Assembly (NCBI GenBank): GCA_016795545.1
Contig: JAEUGX010000052.1
Location: 1-47,639, forward strand
From: Opitutaceae bacterium
Lineage (GTDB): Bacteria > Verrucomicrobiota > Verrucomicrobiia > Opitutales > Opitutaceae
Reading direction: 5' to 3'
DNA length: 47,639 nucleotides
The notes beneath the pieces were generated by a model. It was not told the DNA's origin. It was given only the letters and a program-made list of their open reading frames with translations, and did not search any database. Positions 43,243 to 47,639 of this stretch are shown piece after piece. The translations under genes were made by a program, and so were the position numbers. Numbering within the stretch: the stretch's first letter is position 1; each line of letters starts with the position of its first letter.

Positions 43243-44667
43243 ATGACCATTCTTCCGATCGACCCGACCGCCAACGCGACGCCTGCGTCGTTGCACGGCT
43301 TCCTGGACCAATGCCGGAGCCGGGCGGAGCAGGCGGGGCGCCCGGTGCTGGCGAGCATCAGCCTGGCCGTGGACCATCTCGATCCGCTGGCGGTCCTGGA
43401 GTCGATCTTCGAGCCGCGGGAGCTGCATTTCTACGCGGAGCGCCCGGCTCAGGGCTTCGCGGTGGCCGGGGCGGAGGCGGTGGTGCAGTTCGCCGCGGCC
43501 GGCCCGGGCCGGTTTGCGGCGGCGCGAAGCTTCATCACCGAGACGCTGGCGCAGGCGGTGGCTGTAGGGCCGCTGCACGAGCCGTTCGCCGGCCCGCATT
43601 TCTTTTTCGCCGCCGGCTTTGGCGACAACGCGCCGGCAGACGCGCCGTTTCCCGCCCTGCGGGTCTTCGTGCCCCGCTGGCAGGTGGCCGCGTGCGGCGA
43701 CAGCACCGTGGCCGTGGCGAACCTCCTGGTGCCGCCCGGCGCTCCGGTTGAACTGATGGCGGCGAAGGTCTGGAAGGCGCACGAGAAGTTCCGGGCTTTC
43801 GACTACCGCGGGGCGCGGCACCCCGACCGGCCGCCGGCGCCGCGACACGCCGAAGAGATCGGCGGCGAGGGCGCCTATTCCCGCGCGGTGTCGCGAGCCC
43901 TGGAGGAGATCGCGCGGGGCGACTACCGGAAGGTCGTGCTGGCCCGCGCGCGCCGGCTGACCACGACGGAGGCATTCCATCCCCTGGGGGTGCTGAACCA
44001 CCTGCGGCAGCGTTATCCCGGCTGCTATGCCTTTTCCGTCGCGAACGGCCGCGGCCAGAGCTTCATCGGCGCCAGTCCGGAACGGCTGGTGCGGGTGGCG
44101 GGCGGGCGCATGCATACGGAGGCGCTGGCCGGTTCGGCACCGCGCGGCGCTTCGGCCAGCGAGGACGCCGCGCTGGCCCGCGCCCTCCTGCAGAGCGAGA
44201 AGGACCTGCGCGAACACCGCCTGGTGCTGGAATCGATCGCCCGGCGCGTGGCGGACCTCGGGCTGGCGCTGGAGCACCCGGCCCAGCCGCGGGTGCTGGG
44301 GCTGGCGAATGTCCAGCATCTGCACCTTCCCATCAGCGCGACCCTGCCGGCGGGCGTGCACCTGCTCGACCTCGTGGCCCGCCTGCACCCGACTCCGGCG
44401 GTGGGCGGCACGCCGCGGGCCCCGGCGGTGGCGGCGATCGGGCGACTGGAGGCGTTTTCGCGCGGCCTGTACGCCGGCGCCCTCGGCTGGGTCAACGCCC
44501 GCGACGAAGGCGAGGCGTTTGTCGGCATCCGCTCGGCTCTGGTGGAGGGAACGACCGCGACGGTGTACGCGGGAGCCGGCATCGTGGCGGGGTCGTCGCC
44601 GGAGAAGGAATTTGCCGAAACCGAGCTGAAGTTCAAAGCTCTCGTCGAAGCCCTGACCCATACATGA
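43243..44667 (+). CDS. menF: Isochorismate synthase
   Basis: Predicted 474-residue chorismate-utilising enzyme (MST family). Diagnostic features: GDYRKVVLARARRL with the general-base Lys, FIGASPERLVRVAGG, TEALAGSAPRG, HLHLPISATL and the C-terminal YAGAGIVAGSSPEKEFAETELK, which carries the Mg-binding Glu residues. These match isochorismate synthases (MenF/EntC). It converts chorismate to isochorismate for menaquinone. Overlap with menD by four bases (ATGA) fixes the role as the menaquinone enzyme and not a siderophore enzyme. Confidence 0.93.
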   Translation: MTILPIDPTANATPASLHGFLDQCRSRAEQAGRPVLASISLAVDHLDPLAVLESIFEPRELHFYAERPAQGFAVAGAEAVVQFAAAGPGRFAAARSFITETLAQAVAVGPLHEPFAGPHFFFAAGFGDNAPADAPFPALRVFVPRWQVAACGDSTVAVANLLVPPGAPVELMAAKVWKAHEKFRAFDYRGARHPDRPPAPRHAEEIGGEGAYSRAVSRALEEIARGDYRKVVLARARRLTTTEAFHPLGVLNHLRQRYPGCYAFSVANGRGQSFIGASPERLVRVAGGRMHTEALAGSAPRGASASEDAALARALLQSEKDLREHRLVLESIARRVADLGLALEHPAQPRVLGLANVQHLHLPISATLPAGVHLLDLVARLHPTPAVGGTPRAPAVAAIGRLEAFSRGLYAGALGWVNARDEGEAFVGIRSALVEGTTATVYAGAGIVAGSSPEKEFAETELKFKALVEALTHT

Positions 44668-46415
44668 GCGCCGTCGTGCCCCTGGATGATCGCAACACCA
44701 ACAGCCTCTGGAGCGGGGTACTGGTCGAGACGCTGCACCGACTCGGCCTCCGCCACGCGGTGATCTCGCCCGGGTCCCGCTCGACCCCGCTGACGATGGC
44801 GCTGGCCCGCCACGGCGCGATAGCGGCGCTGCCCGTGCTGGACGAGCGGACGGCGGCCTTTTTCGCCTTGGGGCTGGCCCGCCAGCAGCGCCGGCCGACG
44901 CTGCTCGTCTGCACCAGCGGCACGGCCGGCGCCAATTATTTCCCGGCGGTCATCGAGGCGCGCGAGAGCGGCGTGCCGCTGCTGGTGATCACCGCCGACC
45001 GGCCGCCCGAAATGCGGGAATGCCGTTCCGGGCAGACCATCGACCAGCAGAAGCTGTTTGGCGCGCACGTGAACTACTACCACGAGTACGCCGTGCCCGA
45101 GGCGAGCCTGGCGACGCTGCGCTACCTGCGGCAGACCACCGCGCACGCCTGGGAACGGACGCTCCGCCCCGGACCCGGCCCGGTGCACCTCAACGCGCCG
45201 TTCCGCGACCCGCTGCCCCCGCTGCCGGACGATCGGGCGAGCCGGCTCGCGTCCAAGCTCGATACCCGGCGGTTCTTTTCCGCGTTGCGGCCGGTGCCGG
45301 AGGGGAGCGCGGCCGCGGACGGACCGCTCCGGCTGGGCGGTCGCGGTATCATCGTGGCGGGCCAATCCCGGGTTTCCGATCCGGCGGCCTACGCGCGGGC
45401 CGTGGGACGACTGTCCCGGCGCCTCGGCTGGCCCGTGCTGGCGGACGCGCTGTCGCCGCTGCGGAGCCATGCCGCGCAGGTGCCGAACCTGGTCACGACC
45501 TATGACCTGATCGCGCGCACCGCCCGCCTGCGGGAGGAGCTGCGGCCGGAGCGAATCCTCTGCCTCGAGGACTGGCCGACCAGCAAGGCGCTGCGCCAGT
45601 GGTTGGAGAGGGACGATGCCGAGGTGATTTTCGCGGGACCCGGGCTCCGCAATCCCGACGCCCTGCACCTCCGCACGCGCTGGTGGCGGGGCGACATCGC
45701 GCGCCTGCCCGACCGGGTGCTCGCGGGCCGCCGTCCGGCAGGCTGGGCCAGCCGCTGGCGGGAAGCCGACCGGGCCGCCGCGCGGCGGCTCGCGGCGGAG
45801 CTCGCCCGGTCGCCCGCGGATTTCGAGGGTAGAGTGGCGGCGTTGCTGGCCGAGGTGCTGCCGCGCGGCACGCCGCTGGTGGTCGCGAACAGCATGCCGG
45901 TGCGCGACCTCGAGTACTTCTGGCGTCCCCATCACCGGGGCCAGGTCATCCACTGCAACCGGGGGGCCAACGGCATCGACGGCACGCTGTCGACGGCGCT
46001 CGGAATCGCGCATGGCCAGCGTCCGGCCGTGCTCCTAACCGGCGATTTGGCGCTGCTGCACGACACGAACGGCTTCCTGCTGCGCCCGAAGTTCCAGGGC
46101 AGCCTGACGATCGTGCTCATCAACAACCACGGCGGCGGCATTTTCGGGCACCTCCCCGTGGCGCAGTTCGAACCGCCGTTCGAGGAGTTCTTCGCCACGC
46201 CGCAGGAGGCCGACTTCCGCGGCCTGGCCCGGGCCTACGGCGTGAAGCACCACCGGGTGGCCAGCCCCTCGCACCTGGCGCGGCTGCTCCGGACCCTGCC
46301 GGCCCGGGGCATCCGGATCCTGGAGGTGCGCACGGACCGCCGGCGGGATGCCGCGCAGCGCCAGACGATGTTCGCCGGCGTGGCGGCTCGGCTGGAACGG
46401 CTGGCGCGCGGCTGA
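44664..46415 (+). CDS. menD: 2-succinyl-5-enolpyruvyl-6-hydroxy-3-cyclohexene-1-carboxylate synthase
   Basis: Predicted 583-residue thiamine-diphosphate enzyme adding a 2-oxoglutarate-derived succinyl group to isochorismate, the first committed step of menaquinone synthesis. HAVISPGSRSTPLTMAL opens the substrate region, E61 in LDERTAAFF is the cofactor-activating Glu, TSGTAGANYFPAVIEA is conserved, and the C-terminal half has NSMPVRDLEYF, RGANGIDGTLSTALG and the TPP-Mg motif GDLALLHDTNGF...NNHGGGIF. Typical length. It follows menF with an ATGA overlap; the remaining men genes lie outside the window. Confidence 0.96.
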   Translation: MSAVVPLDDRNTNSLWSGVLVETLHRLGLRHAVISPGSRSTPLTMALARHGAIAALPVLDERTAAFFALGLARQQRRPTLLVCTSGTAGANYFPAVIEARESGVPLLVITADRPPEMRECRSGQTIDQQKLFGAHVNYYHEYAVPEASLATLRYLRQTTAHAWERTLRPGPGPVHLNAPFRDPLPPLPDDRASRLASKLDTRRFFSALRPVPEGSAAADGPLRLGGRGIIVAGQSRVSDPAAYARAVGRLSRRLGWPVLADALSPLRSHAAQVPNLVTTYDLIARTARLREELRPERILCLEDWPTSKALRQWLERDDAEVIFAGPGLRNPDALHLRTRWWRGDIARLPDRVLAGRRPAGWASRWREADRAAARRLAAELARSPADFEGRVAALLAEVLPRGTPLVVANSMPVRDLEYFWRPHHRGQVIHCNRGANGIDGTLSTALGIAHGQRPAVLLTGDLALLHDTNGFLLRPKFQGSLTIVLINNHGGGIFGHLPVAQFEPPFEEFFATPQEADFRGLARAYGVKHHRVASPSHLARLLRTLPARGIRILEVRTDRRRDAAQRQTMFAGVAARLERLARG

Positions 46416-46433
46416 ATTCAGCCCGGGACCGGC

Positions 46434-47525
46434 TCAGCCGGCCATCGGCAGCTGGAGGATGAAGGTGGTTCCCGCCCGCGAGGTGCGAAAGTCGATCGCA
46501 CCGCGGTGGGCCTCGACGATCGATTTCGCGATGGCGAGACCCAGGCCCGTGCCCCCGCTCTTGCCGTGACTGACGAAGGGCTCGAACAAGGTTTCCCGGA
46601 TCTCGCGCGCAATGCCCGGGCCGTTGTCGGCGACCGTCACCTCGCAGTGGTGGCGGAGCCGCCGCGCCGCCACGGTGACCCGGCCGCCGCGGCGGCGGCC
46701 GAGCGATTCCCGGGCATTGCTGACCAGGTTCTGCAGCACGCGCTGGAAACGTTCCGGGTCGAGGGCGAGTTGGATCGGGCTGGGACGCACCTCGAGCCTC
46801 AGCCCGGCCCGCTCGAAGGCGGCCTGGTTGCCCTCCCGGAGCAGGGCGAAAAGATCGCCGAGCTGCACCGGCTTGAGGCGCAGGCGCGTTTCCCCGCGGG
46901 CAAACTCGAGCACCTCCTCGACCATGCCGCCCAGGCGTTCGACCTGGCGCAGGATCATGCGGCAGAGCTCCTGGGTTTCCGGCGCCCGATTCCGCTTGGC
47001 CACCAGCTCCGCGGCCAGCTTGATCGTGGAGAACGGGCCGCGGAAGTCGTGGATCATGGAGTTGGCCATCTCGCCGATCAGGGTGATCTTCTCCTTGCGC
47101 ACCACTTCGCGGACGTACCGTTCGTTGGTGGAGCGGAGATTCTCGCTGACGTGACTGAACAGGCGGAGCACCGTATGCCACGAGGATTGGGACAGCAGCT
47201 GGAGGAAAGGCTTCTGCGCGATGCGGCCGAGCTGCACCGGCCCGTCCGCGGTGGCGGAGGTGCTGCGGGTCGAGCCGTCGAGCACGCCGAGTTCCCCGAA
47301 ATAGTCGTCCGGCCCCTTGTAGGCGATGACCTGCGGCGCTCCGCCGGCGCTCTTTTTGGTCAGCACGACGCGCCCGGTGAACACCAGGTAGATGCAGTTC
47401 GAAACGCGTCCCTCCGCGAAGATCAGGGCCTTGTGAGGAAAACGAACCGGCTTCACGTGCCGGATGAGCTTCGCCCCCTGCGCGGCGGAAAAATGGCTGA
47501 TGAAGCGGTGGGAACGGACGTCCAT
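46434..47525 (-). CDS. Histidine kinase with N-terminal cyclic-nucleotide-binding domain
   Basis: Predicted 363 residues, cytoplasmic. Residues ~10-115 are a Crp/Fnr-type cNMP-binding domain. The phosphate-binding cassette YFGELGVLDGSTRSTSATA (residues 76-92) keeps Gly-Glu and Arg87, the residues that bind the cyclic phosphate. It is followed by a histidine kinase core with H159 in NSMIHDFRGPFSTIK and an HATPase with QNLVSNARESLG, DNGPGI and [12 protein letters not shown]. No receiver or membrane segment. It may sense cAMP made by the cyclase elsewhere in the window. ATG 47525 begins MDVRSHRF; longer in-frame starts add unconserved residues. The cognate regulator is not adjacent. Confidence 0.9.
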   Translation of the reverse strand: MDVRSHRFISHFSAAQGAKLIRHVKPVRFPHKALIFAEGRVSNCIYLVFTGRVVLTKKSAGGAPQVIAYKGPDDYFGELGVLDGSTRSTSATADGPVQLGRIAQKPFLQLLSQSSWHTVLRLFSHVSENLRSTNERYVREVVRKEKITLIGEMANSMIHDFRGPFSTIKLAAELVAKRNRAPETQELCRMILRQVERLGGMVEEVLEFARGETRLRLKPVQLGDLFALLREGNQAAFERAGLRLEVRPSPIQLALDPERFQRVLQNLVSNARESLGRRRGGRVTVAARRLRHHCEVTVADNGPGIAREIRETLFEPFVSHGKSGGTGLGLAIAKSIVEAHRGAIDFRTSRAGTTFILQLPMAG

Positions 47526-47565
47526 CAGCCCAACGCATACACGGTGGAGCCCACCGCGCAAGCCG

Positions 47566-47639
47566 CTACAGCTGGATCGGCAGACCGACCTCGATGATCT
47601 GCATCGGAGGCAGCCGGTAGTAGTCGCGCACCGGGCGGG
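47566..47639 (-). CDS. C-terminal end of an unidentified gene (truncated by window edge)
   Basis: The last 23 codons before TAG 47566-47568 on the minus strand read RPVRDYYRLPPMQIIEVGLP and end IQL. The aromatic/hydrophobic alternation and codon bias look coding, and the position upstream of the kinase gene (40-base gap, same strand) fits an operon. Too short to identify. Confidence 0.5.
   Translation of the reverse strand, partial: RPVRDYYRLPPMQIIEVGLPIQL

Noticed and set aside
41689..44661. A 990-codon open frame antisense to metG and menF
   Set aside because: It is GC-driven: the residues are mostly Arg, Gly, Pro and Ala with no domain, and metG and menF on the other strand have complete motifs.

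Overview
The window is GC-rich, densely coded DNA of a Gram-negative (diderm) bacterium. The best guess is Verrucomicrobiota, close to Opitutaceae. Reasons: an LptD-like outer-membrane assembly protein, a classical menaquinone pair (menF-menD), a plant/cyanobacterial-type IspH, and a run of prepilin-like genes resembling the cassette described from Verrucomicrobium and Chthoniobacter. This placement is inference from gene content and style; no rRNA or tRNA gene is present to confirm it.

Layout. 1-425: C-terminal end of a sigma-54 (NtrC-type) activator. 441-1433 (-): galE. 1500-4473 (+): ketosynthase, acyl carrier protein and CrtI-like oxidoreductase, a compact lipid or polyketide-like cassette. 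4704-5782 (-): YfbR-like HD phosphohydrolase coupled to a GNAT acetyltransferase. 5927-6937 (+): aldo/keto reductase. 6963-10314 (-): lptD then an RsmB-family rRNA methyltransferase. 10471-12687 (+): glgB. 12706-17172 (-): signalling operon of hybrid histidine kinase, single-domain receiver, and receiver-adenylate cyclase. 17289-18405 (-): DUF4442 hotdog protein and a secreted unknown. 18519-19190 (+): TonB-like protein. 19227-20148 (-): receiver protein and PaaI-like thioesterase. 20264-24278 (+): ParA-like ATPase, two unknown proteins (one with a helix-hairpin-helix-like segment, one a proline-rich coiled coil) and an outer-membrane protein. 24348-26087 (-): ispH with a long N-terminal extension. 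26154-28784 (+): PAS histidine kinase. 28785-32577 (-): alaS and an AlkC-like repair protein. 32679-35099 (+): metallo-beta-lactamase-fold hydrolase, ribD, rdgB. 35096-39473 (-): three prepilin-like genes. 39643-41582 (-): NarL-type two-component pair. 41683-46415 (+): metG, menF, menD. 46434-47525 (-): histidine kinase with a cyclic-nucleotide-binding domain. 47566-47639 (-): end of an unidentified gene.

How the parts fit. About nine of some 38 genes are signal-transduction proteins. Two may form a circuit: the cyclase at 12.7-14.4 kb has the residues of an ATP-specific enzyme, and the kinase at 46.4-47.5 kb carries a Crp-type phosphate-binding cassette, so cAMP could link two phosphorelays. 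The most likely undescribed system is the ParA-centred block at 20.3-24.3 kb: a ParA/MinD-type ATPase without ParB or parS, a partner with a basic N-terminus and an amphipathic C-terminal tail, and a proline-rich coiled-coil protein, a layout reminiscent of ParA-based cargo positioning. Second is the FabF-like/ACP/CrtI-like cassette. Third is the prepilin block with nested palindromes upstream, next to a NarL-type pair.

No intergenic gap exceeds about 230 bases; I found no tRNA, rRNA, CRISPR array, insertion sequence or integrase.
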